DNA of 64,000 nt from Gemmatimonadales bacterium (GTDB lineage: Bacteria; Gemmatimonadota; Gemmatimonadetes; Palauibacterales; Palauibacteraceae): contig VXMR01000040.1 in assembly GCA_009841005.1 (NCBI GenBank), positions 1 through 64,000 of the forward strand. Direction: 5' to 3'. The first letter of the stretch is position 1; the number at the start of each line of letters is the position of its first letter. A program made the translations under genes and the position numbers. The notes beneath the pieces are model-generated. The model saw only the letters and a list, made by a program, of their open reading frames with translations. It was not told the DNA's origin and ran no database searches. This document shows, piece after piece, positions 33,563 to 42,672 of the stretch.

Positions 33563-34915
33563 TCAGGTCAGGAGCGGGGCTCCCGAGTGGAGCCGTGCCT
33601 CCACCTCCTCCTCGGAAGCTTCGATCAGCGCCAGCACCGGCTTCGGATCGCGCGGAGCGGAAGGTTCGAAGGAGAAGATGCGCAGCACGCGCGCCGAGTG
33701 GTGCAGGGAACGTCCGAGCCGGGGGATGTCGATGAGGCCTCGCTCACCCAGCGTGGTCAGCCGGCGGACTTCGCCGTCGTTCCGCACGAGGAGCAGGTTG
33801 AGTTCGAGCATGCCGGGGTAGCTCGGATAATCGAGCATCACCGCTCCCTCTGAGAGACCCCACTCGAGGGCCATGCGCCGCTCGAGCGCGGCAACGAGGT
33901 CCGCGCGCCGCGACGGCCACGACGACAACGCGTTCGGTAGCTGGTCGCCCGTCAACTCCACGAGCCGCTTCGGCAGACGCCGGTCCACGAGCGTGCGGAG
34001 GAGCTTCGCCGCACGGCCGAGCGCCGAGTCGGGATCGTGCCCCCCGCCCGCCGACGACCGCGCAATCCGCTGATCGATGAGCGATAGCAGCTCCTCGTCT
34101 GTCGGGCCCGTCAGGTCCTCCGACGAGAGCAGACCGCTCTCGAGCGCCGTCTGGACGAGGCGCACGAAGGTCAGCGTCGCGGCGCGCACGGCATGGTGCC
34201 AGTAGACGTTGCGGAACATCTGGTACTTCGAGAATAGGAGCGTCTCCAGCGCGCTGAGTCCCTTCTCGCTGACCGCGAGTTCGAGCGGACGTCCGGCCCC
34301 TTCGCGGGCGACGGTCAGCGCGGGGAGGAGGCGGTCGACGTCCACGGCCCCGTACGGCACGCCGCAGAAGAGGGAGTCGCGCCGGAGGTAGTCGATCTTG
34401 TCGAGATCCAGCGATCCCGAAATCAGCCCCTGCAGCGGGTGGCTCGACTGCCCCCGGATGAGGGCGCCGATGCGCGCCGCGGCATCCGGGCCACGCCGCT
34501 CGAGGACGCGCCGGATGGGGTCCGCCGCCATGAAGCGCGCCGCGATCTCCTCGTGGTCTCCGGGGATCGCTCCCGGACCGAGCTCCTCCAACGCGTGCGA
34601 GAAGGCGTAGTGCCCGACGTCGTGGAGGAGCGCGCCGAGGCGAACCACCGGCAGTTCACCCATGTCTTCCGCATCCAGCACCTCGAGGTGTCCGTCGCGC
34701 TCGAGGCAGGAGATGGCCCGCGACACGAGATGGTAGACGCCGAGGGCGTGCAGGAAGCGGTTGTGCACGCCGCCGGGATACACGAGGTGCGCGAAGCCGA
34801 GTTGCTTGACGCGCCGCAGGCGCTGGAACTGGGGCGCGTCGAGAATCTCGGCCGCGTCTCCCTCCACGCGGACGTTCCCCCAAAGGGGATCACGGATGGT
34901 GCGTATTCTGGCCAT
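33563..34915 (-). CDS. HD-domain phosphohydrolase (dGTPase/SAMHD1-like)
   Basis: Metal-dependent HD hydrolase of the deoxyguanosine-triphosphatase-like group, 450 residues. The N-terminus (RIRTIRDPLWGNVRVEGDAAE...TPQFQRLRRVKQLG-type) and GGVHNRFLHALGVYHL supply the first His. ALLHDVGHYAFSH contains the HD pair, and DLDKIDYLRRDSLFCGV the distal Asp. These are typical of YdhJ/SAMHD1-like proteins acting on (d)NTPs. No clear ribosome-binding site before the ATG. It is divergent from the RemA-like gene. Substrate not determinable. Confidence 0.9.
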   Translation of the reverse strand: MARIRTIRDPLWGNVRVEGDAAEILDAPQFQRLRRVKQLGFAHLVYPGGVHNRFLHALGVYHLVSRAISCLERDGHLEVLDAEDMGELPVVRLGALLHDVGHYAFSHALEELGPGAIPGDHEEIAARFMAADPIRRVLERRGPDAAARIGALIRGQSSHPLQGLISGSLDLDKIDYLRRDSLFCGVPYGAVDVDRLLPALTVAREGAGRPLELAVSEKGLSALETLLFSKYQMFRNVYWHHAVRAATLTFVRLVQTALESGLLSSEDLTGPTDEELLSLIDQRIARSSAGGGHDPDSALGRAAKLLRTLVDRRLPKRLVELTGDQLPNALSSWPSRRADLVAALERRMALEWGLSEGAVMLDYPSYPGMLELNLLLVRNDGEVRRLTTLGERGLIDIPRLGRSLHHSARVLRIFSFEPSAPRDPKPVLALIEASEEEVEARLHSGAPLLT

Positions 34916-35066
34916 GGGCGTCGCTGAACATGCTCCGCCGCGCGGTCAACGGGCAATCAACCGGGGCCGCGCTGACGCAGGGTTTTGCCACGGCCTGCCG
35001 GGGGGCGGCGGTGTTGCGGCGCGGACGGGGCCCTTGCGAGCTTGGAGCCGGCAGCGGGGCCGGAGC

Positions 35067-35474
35067 ATGAGCAGGCGGAACGGAGGCGGCGTGGAGATCA
35101 AACGCGACCGGATGGTCCACCTCGGGTACGCGAAGTACTGGCGCTCCGAGCAGATCGTCGGATTACTCCCGATCGAGGAAGATCGGGGACCCGGCCGGCG
35201 GACGGAGGTCTTCGTCGCAACCAGGTCCGAGCCCGTCACGGCGTCTCGATCCGAGGCTTCGATCCTCCGGGACATGGCGTCGCTCCCGGACGAAGCCCGG
35301 GTCGCGGAGGCCGGCTCCATCGCCGAGGACCTCGTGGGCGCGCTGCGCGACCTGTCGCCGGTGCTCAAGCGGATGCTGAAGAACGAAGAGGGTTTCGACG
35401 TCGAGTACTGGGCCGGCAGACTCCGGCGGGTCATGGAGCCGGACGATGACGGCCAGGAGGACCTCTTCGGCTGA
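35067..35474 (+). CDS. RemA-like (DUF370-like) small protein
   Basis: Small protein of 135 residues. The part from about 16 to 70 (HLGYAKYWRSEQIVGLLP...GRRTEVFVATR...VTASRSEASILRDM) has the spacing of the RemA/DUF370 fold, DNA-binding regulators of matrix genes in Bacillus, but identity is low. A helical acidic C-terminal tail (about 80-135) is extra compared with RemA. The start could also be a downstream GTG or ATG. It overlaps the outer-membrane protein gene by 29 nt, so they are coupled. A regulator is one option; this is a tentative assignment. Confidence 0.5.
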   Translation: MSRRNGGGVEIKRDRMVHLGYAKYWRSEQIVGLLPIEEDRGPGRRTEVFVATRSEPVTASRSEASILRDMASLPDEARVAEAGSIAEDLVGALRDLSPVLKRMLKNEEGFDVEYWAGRLRRVMEPDDDGQEDLFG

Positions 35475-37575
35475 CGGGCGACGGGCGGCGGCCGCCACGG
35501 CGGTCGCCCTGGCGGCGCTCTGCTTCGCGTCCCGAACCGGAGCCCAGGCCATTCCCACCTCGCCCGCTGCGGCTCCGCGGGCCGGGGTTTCCGATGGCTG
35601 GAACTCCGAGGCGGCGCTCGGGCTCATCGAGCGCGCGATCGAAGCGCGACGGCACGCGTGGGCCGATAGCTCACTCGAACGATTTCGGGCCCACGCGCAG
35701 GGACACATCTACTACCTCGGCGACATCCTCGGGGACCGGCACGTCATCAGGGCGGACCAGCTCGCGCTCGATGTCCGCTGGCAGGGCCCGGACCGCTCGA
35801 TGCAGACGATCATCGGACGCCGGTACGAACGCCGGCTGCCGACGACCATCGACTATCACATCGACCACCTCTTTCTCGTCCTCGACAATTTCGGCGACCG
35901 GATCGGGATCGGAGAGGGTCACGAGGTCCGGGACGTGCTTCATCCCGCGGCGGCGGGCGCGCGTGAATTCTATGAGTACCGGCTCGCGGACTCGCTCGAG
36001 ATCCGGCTTCGCGAGCGGACCGCCCGGGTCTTCGAACTGGAGGTCCGCCCGCGGGAGATGACGGCCGCGGGCGTCGTCGGATCGCTCTTCGTCGAACGGG
36101 AGACGGGGGCCATCGCCCGGATGCGGATCACGTTCACGCCCGCCGCCTATCGGGATCCACAGGTCGTGCGGCTCGTCGTTGACCTGCGCTCGGCTCTGCA
36201 GGAGGGTCGTTACTGGCTGCCCGACGAGCAGGAAGTCGAGATCGCGCGCTCCCTTCCCTGGTTCGACTTTCCCCTCGCGACGCTGATCCGGACCCGCTTC
36301 CGCGTCCTCGACTACACCTTCGACGAGGAGGCGCTCTTCAGCCTCGGGCCGGGGCAGATCATCTACAGCTATCGCGACGAAGAGCTGGCGCGCTTCGACG
36401 GATGGGAAGACGCGCTCTACGGGGGACCCATCGAGGAGGGAAACGCGGACGGCGATCCGGCGAAGGCCGTCGCGGACGCTCGCGGACTCCTGCGGCGGCA
36501 GGCGCTGCTCGGGGGCGGACGTTGGCAACTCGCGCTTCCGAACGCGTCGGGGGGAATCCGCGCGCGGCGTTCCGAGGGGCTGTTCGTCGGGGCGGGAGGC
36601 GCCTGGCGGCCGAACGATCTCACGCGGATATCGTTCCGGGGCGGCCTTGCGGTCGGGGAGGCGCGACCGCAGGCGAGCCTCGGACTGGGGAGGCGGCTCG
36701 GGCCGGTCGAAGTGGCGGTCGACGGCTGGCTACGGACTCACCGCGACGTGGGGCCGTCCGCCGGGGTGGGGGCGCTGCGGACGCTCTCCCTCCTCGCCCG
36801 CGGAGAGGACTACGAGGATCCCTACCTCACGACCGGCGGACGGATCGGGATTGCCCGCCACGGCGGTCCCGTTCGCTGGCGGCTGGGCGCCTCGCTCGAG
36901 CGCCACCGGAGCGCCGGGCTGGTCGTCGGCACCGTGCCGCTCGGAGACCGGCCGCTTCGCCCCGTGCGCCCCGTCGACGAGGGGGAGCTGGCGCGGCTCG
37001 ACGCAGGTGTGACGGTGCGACTCCGAAGCCGATCGGGCGTGGGGTGGACGCTGGATCTCGCGGGCGAAGCGGCGGCGAACGGCGTCGGGAACTTCGGCTA
37101 TACGCGCGCCACGGTCGCGCTGCGGGCCCGGGGGAGTCCGGGCGGCGGGTGGGACTGGGCGAGTGGCGTGGAGTTCGGTCTTGCCGGCGGGGAGTTGCCG
37201 GTCCAGCGGCTTTTCCTGCTCGGGGGACGCGGTTCGCTGCCCGGCTACGAGTTTCGCGGCTGGGGCGGGGACCGCATGGCGCTGTGGCGCGGCGAGGTAT
37301 CGCGGGCCATCGCGTCCCCGTGGGTGCGGCTGCGCGCCATCGGCGCCGCCGGCTGGGCCGGCCTCGGCCGCGCGGGGGAGGGCGCCGCCCGCCGCTTCGG
37401 CGTGAGCGGAAGCGAGGGTCTGCGCGCCTCGGCCGGACTCGGCCTCGGACTTATCTACGACATCCTTCGCCTCGACGTCATGCGCGGCCTGCGCGGCGAT
37501 CCATCGCCCGGCGGCAGCGGCGGGAACTGGGTCCTCCTCCTTTCCATCGACCCCCGATTCCTCGGGATCCTGTAA
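35446..37575 (+). CDS. Outer-membrane protein with N-terminal CarboxypepD/DUF5686-like domain and surface-antigen-type barrel
   Basis: Exported 709-residue protein. A signal peptide (AAATAVALAALCFASRTGAQA) is followed by an N-terminal beta-rich domain (about 50-330, with VLDYTFDEEALFSLGPGQIIYSY) and a C-terminal beta-barrel. The barrel has repeating Gly-rich amphipathic strands and a D15-like motif GGRGSLPGYEFRGWGGDRMALWRGEVSRAI near 595-625, and ends with a barrel-type C-terminus (RFLGIL). This resembles DUF5686/BamA-superfamily proteins from Bacteroidota and Gemmatimonadota. It overlaps the RemA-like gene. Its role in outer-membrane assembly or transport is inferred from fold only. Confidence 0.75.
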   Translation: MTARRTSSADGRRAAAATAVALAALCFASRTGAQAIPTSPAAAPRAGVSDGWNSEAALGLIERAIEARRHAWADSSLERFRAHAQGHIYYLGDILGDRHVIRADQLALDVRWQGPDRSMQTIIGRRYERRLPTTIDYHIDHLFLVLDNFGDRIGIGEGHEVRDVLHPAAAGAREFYEYRLADSLEIRLRERTARVFELEVRPREMTAAGVVGSLFVERETGAIARMRITFTPAAYRDPQVVRLVVDLRSALQEGRYWLPDEQEVEIARSLPWFDFPLATLIRTRFRVLDYTFDEEALFSLGPGQIIYSYRDEELARFDGWEDALYGGPIEEGNADGDPAKAVADARGLLRRQALLGGGRWQLALPNASGGIRARRSEGLFVGAGGAWRPNDLTRISFRGGLAVGEARPQASLGLGRRLGPVEVAVDGWLRTHRDVGPSAGVGALRTLSLLARGEDYEDPYLTTGGRIGIARHGGPVRWRLGASLERHRSAGLVVGTVPLGDRPLRPVRPVDEGELARLDAGVTVRLRSRSGVGWTLDLAGEAAANGVGNFGYTRATVALRARGSPGGGWDWASGVEFGLAGGELPVQRLFLLGGRGSLPGYEFRGWGGDRMALWRGEVSRAIASPWVRLRAIGAAGWAGLGRAGEGAARRFGVSGSEGLRASAGLGLGLIYDILRLDVMRGLRGDPSPGGSGGNWVLLLSIDPRFLGIL

Positions 37576-37717
37576 CAGCCCCGCCGGGAGCGCGGCCCGC
37601 AGTCTTGTTTCCGGGGGCGGGCGATGTAAGGATTCACCGTGGATCGTTGTGTCTCCCGTGGAAGCGCGGCGAGCGCGGCGCAAACGCGTAAAAAGGTCTC
37701 CCGCTTGAGGTTCGCCC

Positions 37718-38350
37718 ATGAGTGACGCCGAGATCACGACCGAGACTTCAACCGGTCATTCCCGCAGGACGTTCATCAAGGGGGTCATCGCGACCGGCGC
37801 GGTGGTCTCCTCCTCCAGCCACCTCTTCCGGGCCCGGAGCCTGTCGGCGAGCGCGGCGGTGCGCGCGTCTATGCCCCGCATGATCTCGCTGAACGTGAAC
37901 GGCGTGTCGCGTTCGGTGGATGTCATGCCGCAGGAGACGCTGGCCATGACGCTCCGCTATAAGCTGGGGCTCACGGGCACGAAGCTCGGGTGCGACCGGG
38001 CGGAGTGCGGCGCCTGTACGGTGCTCATCGACGGGGTCTCGCACTACGCGTGCTCGCTGCTGACGAACGCGGTGCGCGACCGGTCGGTGACGTCGGTCGA
38101 GGGGCTCGAGGGCGCGGACGGCACGCTGCACCCGGTGCAGCAGGCGGTGATCGACGAAGGCGGATTCCAGTGCGCCTTCTGCGCGCCCGGCTTCATCATG
38201 AGCATGGTCGCGCTGACGAACGAGAATCCGGAGCCCACGCGCGAGGAGGCCGCCGAGGCCCTCTCCGGCAACCTCTGCCGCTGCGGGGACTACGACAAAA
38301 TCCTGAACTCCGCCATGCGTGCCGCCGAGTACGCGCGGCGCATGGTGTGA
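37718..38350 (+). CDS. Tat-exported [2Fe-2S] subunit of a PaoABC-type aldehyde oxidoreductase
   Basis: Electron-transfer subunit of a periplasmic molybdenum hydroxylase, 210 residues. The N-terminus carries a twin-arginine signal, SRRTFIKG at 15-22, with hydrophobic h-region, as in PaoA of Escherichia coli. Cluster ligands are GCDRAECGACTVLIDG plus YACS, and CAFCAPGF...CRCGDY. It is the first gene of a five-gene operon (gap of 13 bp to the catalytic subunit, which has no signal of its own and should be co-exported). The two-cluster ferredoxin fold agrees with its length. GAGG lies about eight bases before the ATG. Confidence 0.93.
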   Translation: MSDAEITTETSTGHSRRTFIKGVIATGAVVSSSSHLFRARSLSASAAVRASMPRMISLNVNGVSRSVDVMPQETLAMTLRYKLGLTGTKLGCDRAECGACTVLIDGVSHYACSLLTNAVRDRSVTSVEGLEGADGTLHPVQQAVIDEGGFQCAFCAPGFIMSMVALTNENPEPTREEAAEALSGNLCRCGDYDKILNSAMRAAEYARRMV

Positions 38351-38363
38351 GGGGAGGACGATC

Positions 38364-40760
38364 ATGGCGCTAATCGGACAGGACATTTCGCCGCCGGATC
38401 TCCGCGCGAAAGTCACGGGACGAGCCAAGTACGCGGAGGACTTCAGGGCCGAAGGCATGGTCTTCGCCAAGCTCCTCCTGAGCCCCATGCCGCACGCCCG
38501 CGTGCGCAGCGTGGACACGAGCCGCGCGCTCGCCATGCCCGGCGTGCTCGGAATCCTGCGGGCAAGCGAAGTCAACCAGCCCGAGGCCCCGGGCGAAGCG
38601 GCGCTCACGGATGAGCCGAAGTACGTGGGCGAGCCCATCCTGGCGCTGGCGGCGGTCGACGAGACGACCGCGGCGGACGCGATCGAGGCGATCGACATCG
38701 ACCTCGAGCCGCTCCCCTTCGCGATCGATCCGCTCGACAGCCTGCGGCCCGGCGGCTCGAACGCGCGGCTCGAGGGCAACGTCATGCGCCTGGGGGAAAG
38801 CGGGCGTGAGTGGGAGGACCTGAAGTGGCCGCAGGCGGAGTTCGACGCGGCCGAGGCCGAAGGCCGGCTGCCGATGGGCGAGCCGACGGACGAGTGGGAC
38901 CACGGCGACCTCGACGCGGCGTTCGCCGACGCGGACTACGTGCTCGAGGACACGATCGTGCACCAGTCGCTCACCCACCATCCGATGGAGCCGCGAAGCT
39001 CCATGGCCTACTGGGAGGACGGCCGCTGCTACCTCTACGGGTCCACGCAGAGCACGCAGCGCGCCCACCAGGCAATCGCGGGACAGCTCGATCTGGAGCC
39101 GGACGAGCTCGTCTTCGTGGGCCAGTATTGCGGCGGCGGCTTCGGCTCGAAGATCGCCGGCGTCCCCATCTACCAGGTCACGGCGCTTCTGGCGAAAAAG
39201 ATCCAGCGGCCGGTGATGATGCGGATCAACCGCTACGAGGAGAACTACATCGGCCGCGCGCGCCCAGGCTTCCAGGCGTGGACGAAGATGGGTTTCCGCA
39301 GCGATGGGAAGATCACCGGGATCGACCTGTACATCATTCAGGACCACGGGCCCTACGGGCGGTCGGGCGACTACAACACCGCGGGCGCCGTAACGGACCT
39401 CATGTACCAGCCCGACGCAATGCGCTTCCGCGGCCTCACCCTCTACACGAACACGCCGCCGCGGGCGGCGCAGCGGGCGCCGGGTGGCGCACAGATCGTC
39501 GCCATGCTGGAGCCGCTCGTCGACAAGGCGGCGCGCGAACTTGGCATCGACCGGGTGGAAATTCGGAAGATCAACGCTCCCACGCACGACTCGGAGTTCG
39601 GGCCACAGCGGGTCACGACGACGAGCGCCTTCGTGCGCGAGGCGATCGATGCGGGCGCGGCGCAGTTCGACTGGGCCGGGAAGCAGGCGCTCAGCGGACA
39701 GCGGAACGGGACGAAGGTCACGGGAGTCGGCGTCGGCCTGAGCCCGTACGTCGGCGGTTCGTCGGGGTTCGACGGACTCCTGCTCATCCGCCCCGATGGG
39801 AAGCTCTACATCCACCAGGGGATCGGGAACCTCGGCACGCACTCCATGGCGGACACTGCGCGGGCCGCTGCGGATGAACTCGGCCTCGAGTGGGAGGACT
39901 GCGCGGTCATCTGGGGCGACAGCTCGCAGCACCATCCGTACAGTTCGGTACAGGCGGGAAGCCAGACGATCCACGCGCACACGCGCGCGAACTACGCCGC
40001 CGCGCTCGACATGAAGCGGAAGCTGCAGGAGGTCGCGGCCGCCGCCCTGGGCGGCTCGGCGAGCGCCTACCAGGTCGGGGGTGCGCGCGTGAGCGGACCG
40101 GGAGGCTCCATGAGCTTCGCGCAGGCCGCCGAGCGCGCCATCGCCATGGGCGGCGAGTACTCCGGTGAGGCGCTGCCGGAAGACATCAACGACTACACGC
40201 GCGGCTCCGCCAGCCAGCTCGCGGGCCAAGGCCTGATGGGCGTCGCGCGGGACAACTTCTCGCACGAGGGGTCGACGTGGTCGTGGGTCGTGGGCTTCGC
40301 GGTCGTCGAACTCGACACCGAGACCGGCGACGTGCGGATCATCGACTACACGGGGTCCGCCGACTGCGGGGTCGTCGTGCACCCGCGCAGCCTCGCGGCA
40401 CAGATCCACGGCGGCAGCGTGCAGGGCTTCGGCCAGGCGCGCAGCCAGAAGTGGGTGTTCGACCCGAAGTGGGGCGTGCCCTTCGCCCACCGGCTCTATA
40501 CCGCGAGACCGCCCGGCATCCTTGATGTGCCGCTCAGCATGGACTGGGCGGCGGCGGGCGAGCCGGACCCGCAGACGCCGATCGGCGCCAAGGGGATCGG
40601 GGAGCCCCCGGTCGGGGCCGGGTCCGCGGCGGTCACCTCCGCGATCGCGGACGCGCTCGGCGGGCGCTGCCTGTGCCGGATCCCGCTGACGACGGACGTG
40701 ATCCTGGCCGAACTCGAGGGCCGGGCGCAGCCGCACGCACTCACCGAGATCCACAGCTAG
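38364..40760 (+). CDS. Molybdopterin-binding catalytic subunit of a PaoABC-type hydroxylase
   Basis: Large subunit of 798 residues starting at the ATG 38364 (GGGGAGGA upstream). It has the aldehyde oxidase hammerhead (TGRAKYAEDFRAEGMVFAKLL) and the cofactor loop QYCGGGFGSKIAG. RAAQRAPGGAQ and the C-terminal GAKGIGEPPVGAGSAA, with the catalytic Glu in GIGEP, complete the active site. No signal peptide: export would rely on the Tat-tagged [2Fe-2S] partner. The order in the operon is FeS - molybdopterin - FAD, whereas paoABC has FeS - FAD - molybdopterin. Substrate (aldehyde or N-heterocycle) is unknown. No XdhC/PaoD-type chaperone is present. Confidence 0.93.
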   Translation: MALIGQDISPPDLRAKVTGRAKYAEDFRAEGMVFAKLLLSPMPHARVRSVDTSRALAMPGVLGILRASEVNQPEAPGEAALTDEPKYVGEPILALAAVDETTAADAIEAIDIDLEPLPFAIDPLDSLRPGGSNARLEGNVMRLGESGREWEDLKWPQAEFDAAEAEGRLPMGEPTDEWDHGDLDAAFADADYVLEDTIVHQSLTHHPMEPRSSMAYWEDGRCYLYGSTQSTQRAHQAIAGQLDLEPDELVFVGQYCGGGFGSKIAGVPIYQVTALLAKKIQRPVMMRINRYEENYIGRARPGFQAWTKMGFRSDGKITGIDLYIIQDHGPYGRSGDYNTAGAVTDLMYQPDAMRFRGLTLYTNTPPRAAQRAPGGAQIVAMLEPLVDKAARELGIDRVEIRKINAPTHDSEFGPQRVTTTSAFVREAIDAGAAQFDWAGKQALSGQRNGTKVTGVGVGLSPYVGGSSGFDGLLLIRPDGKLYIHQGIGNLGTHSMADTARAAADELGLEWEDCAVIWGDSSQHHPYSSVQAGSQTIHAHTRANYAAALDMKRKLQEVAAAALGGSASAYQVGGARVSGPGGSMSFAQAAERAIAMGGEYSGEALPEDINDYTRGSASQLAGQGLMGVARDNFSHEGSTWSWVVGFAVVELDTETGDVRIIDYTGSADCGVVVHPRSLAAQIHGGSVQGFGQARSQKWVFDPKWGVPFAHRLYTARPPGILDVPLSMDWAAAGEPDPQTPIGAKGIGEPPVGAGSAAVTSAIADALGGRCLCRIPLTTDVILAELEGRAQPHALTEIHS

Positions 40761-40773
40761 GGGAGATAGAACG

Positions 40774-41772
40774 ATGGCCGTGATTCGCGACATGATGCCC
40801 GCGTTCGAGCTCTTCCAGCCGACGAGCGTGGACGAGGCGCTGGACGTGCTCGAGCGCCATGACAACACCTGGGTCCTGGCCGGCGGCCTCGACTCGATGG
40901 ACTGGTTCAAGGACCGCATCACGCGGCCCGACGTCGTCGTCGAGCTGGGCTCCGTGAGCGAGCTGACCGGCATCCGCGCGAGCGGGGACGGGCTCGAGAT
41001 CGGCGCCATGACTTCGCTGCGCGACGTGGCGGCGAGCGAAGAGGTGCGGTCGCGGTTCGGAATCCTCGCCCAGGCCGCCGTCGAGGTGGCGACGCCGCAG
41101 ATCCGGAACCAGGGGACGCTCGGCGGCAACCTCATCCAGGACACCCGCTGCTGGTACTACCGGGGCGGGTGGCCGTGCTACCGTGCGGGCGGGAACATCT
41201 GCTACGCGGGGACGCCCCGCTCCATGAACCGTGAGCACGCCGTGACCGGGCAAAGCCGCTGCGTGGCCGTCAACGGCGCGGACACGGCCGGGGCGCTGGT
41301 CGCCCTCGGCGCGCAGATGATGGTGCGGAACCCGGGCGGCGAGCGCGTCTACGAGGCCGAGGACTTCTTCGTCGGCCCGGAGATCGACATCCAGCGCATG
41401 ACCGTGCTGCAGCCGGGAGACCTCCTGACGCACGTGCGCATTCCCGGCGACTGGGCGGGTGGGCGCTTCTACTGGGAGAAGGTCCGCGACCGGAAATCGT
41501 GGGACTGGGCGCTGGCCAGCGTGGCCGCGGCGATCGTGGAGTCGAACGGCACGATCGAGCGCGCCCGGATCGCCGTCAACGGCGTGGCCCCGACGCCGGT
41601 GCGGCTGACCGATGTCGAGGACCTGATTCAGGGGATGCCGGCGAACGACGACACCGGCATGGCGGCCGGCGAACTCGCCACGCGCGGCTTCAAGCCGCTG
41701 CGCCACAACGACTACAAGGTACCGCTCGCGCGGAATCTCGTCCGGCGAGCGGTGCGAGGAGACGCAGCCTAG
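40774..41772 (+). CDS. FAD-binding subunit of the PaoABC-type hydroxylase with extra cysteine cluster motif
   Basis: FAD_binding_5-type subunit of 332 residues. FAD motifs are VLAGGLDSMDWFKDR and TPQIRNQGTLGGNLIQD. Between them and the C-terminal domain lies a Cys-rich insert, CWYYRGGWPCYRAGGNICYAG (written here as C-x8-C-x6-C) with another Cys at SRCVAV. This corresponds to the loop that binds a [4Fe-4S] cluster in 4-hydroxybenzoyl-CoA reductase and PaoB. It lies 13 bp after the molybdopterin subunit and 24 bp before the cytochrome b gene. It probably relays electrons toward the membrane partner. Confidence 0.92.
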   Translation: MAVIRDMMPAFELFQPTSVDEALDVLERHDNTWVLAGGLDSMDWFKDRITRPDVVVELGSVSELTGIRASGDGLEIGAMTSLRDVAASEEVRSRFGILAQAAVEVATPQIRNQGTLGGNLIQDTRCWYYRGGWPCYRAGGNICYAGTPRSMNREHAVTGQSRCVAVNGADTAGALVALGAQMMVRNPGGERVYEAEDFFVGPEIDIQRMTVLQPGDLLTHVRIPGDWAGGRFYWEKVRDRKSWDWALASVAAAIVESNGTIERARIAVNGVAPTPVRLTDVEDLIQGMPANDDTGMAAGELATRGFKPLRHNDYKVPLARNLVRRAVRGDAA

Positions 41773-41796
41773 CAGCCCGGAAAGGATAGCTCCCGG

Positions 41797-42672
41797 ATGG
41801 AGATTCTCCGCACAGCTCCGAATCCCTGGGGCCAGGAGGTACTCGTCGGCGTCGCCTGGGATCTGCTCTGGGCCGCCGCGATCGCCGGCTTCCTCTTCGT
41901 GGTCGGGCACCACCTGTACGTCTGGATCATGGCGCCCAAGGCCGAGAAGAGCGCGGTCGGGCCGGCACCTGACATCCCCGAGCGCGTCGAGCGTCATTCG
42001 TCGGCTTCCCGGACCTTCCACTGGCTGATGGCCGCCACGATGCTCACGCTGCTCGTCACCGCATTCTTCCCCGTGATCGGCGTCCAGTTCGCGTGGGTCA
42101 CGATCCACTGGATCGCGGGGATCGTCCTCACCCTTCTCATCATCTGGCACATCATCCACGCCTCGACGAAGCAGGACTTCTGGTCCGTGTGGACCGGGAC
42201 GAAGGAGATCGGGCAGGCCTTCCGGGCGGTCGGGAAGTTCCTGCGCCGCCAGCCGGCCAAGGAGGAGCGGTCCGGCAAGTACCCGCTCGACCAGCGGGCC
42301 TACCACAACGCCGTCACGCTCGTGTCGGGCGGAGTTATCGTCACGGGACTCCTCATGATGGTGGGGGTCGACACCTGGTTCTGGGCGAGCAACCCGTACT
42401 TCCTCTCCGACTCCACGTGGGGCCTCGTGTTCGTCCTGCACGGGCTGTGCGGCGTCGGGCTCGTCACGATGGTCATCGCCCACATCTACTTCGCGATCCG
42501 ACCCGAGAAGCGCTGGATGACCCGATCGATGATCAAGGGCTGGATCACGCGCGAGGAATACCTCGAGCACTACGACCCCGACCTCTGGAAGCTGGGGACG
42601 GAGCCCGCCGGATCCGAGCTGGCCGGAGGGAGCGCGTCGTCCGCGGATCCCGACGGAGTCGTGACCGCTTGA
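41797..42672 (+). CDS. Membrane cytochrome b subunit of the molybdenum hydroxylase operon
   Basis: Five-helix membrane protein of 291 residues related to formate-dehydrogenase gamma/b-type cytochromes. Helices: about 17-45 (with GHHLYVWIM), 68-92 (RTFHWLMAATMLTLLV), 96-122 (TIHWIAGIVLTLLIIWHIIH), 170-195 and 205-235 (VLHGLCGVGLVTMVIAHIYF). His residues in helices 1, 2, 3 and 5 are plausible haem ligands. In this operon it could pass electrons from the periplasmic hydroxylase to quinone. Its stop overlaps the TTG of the next gene (TTGA). E. coli paoABC has no such subunit. Confidence 0.85.
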   Translation: MEILRTAPNPWGQEVLVGVAWDLLWAAAIAGFLFVVGHHLYVWIMAPKAEKSAVGPAPDIPERVERHSSASRTFHWLMAATMLTLLVTAFFPVIGVQFAWVTIHWIAGIVLTLLIIWHIIHASTKQDFWSVWTGTKEIGQAFRAVGKFLRRQPAKEERSGKYPLDQRAYHNAVTLVSGGVIVTGLLMMVGVDTWFWASNPYFLSDSTWGLVFVLHGLCGVGLVTMVIAHIYFAIRPEKRWMTRSMIKGWITREEYLEHYDPDLWKLGTEPAGSELAGGSASSADPDGVVTA

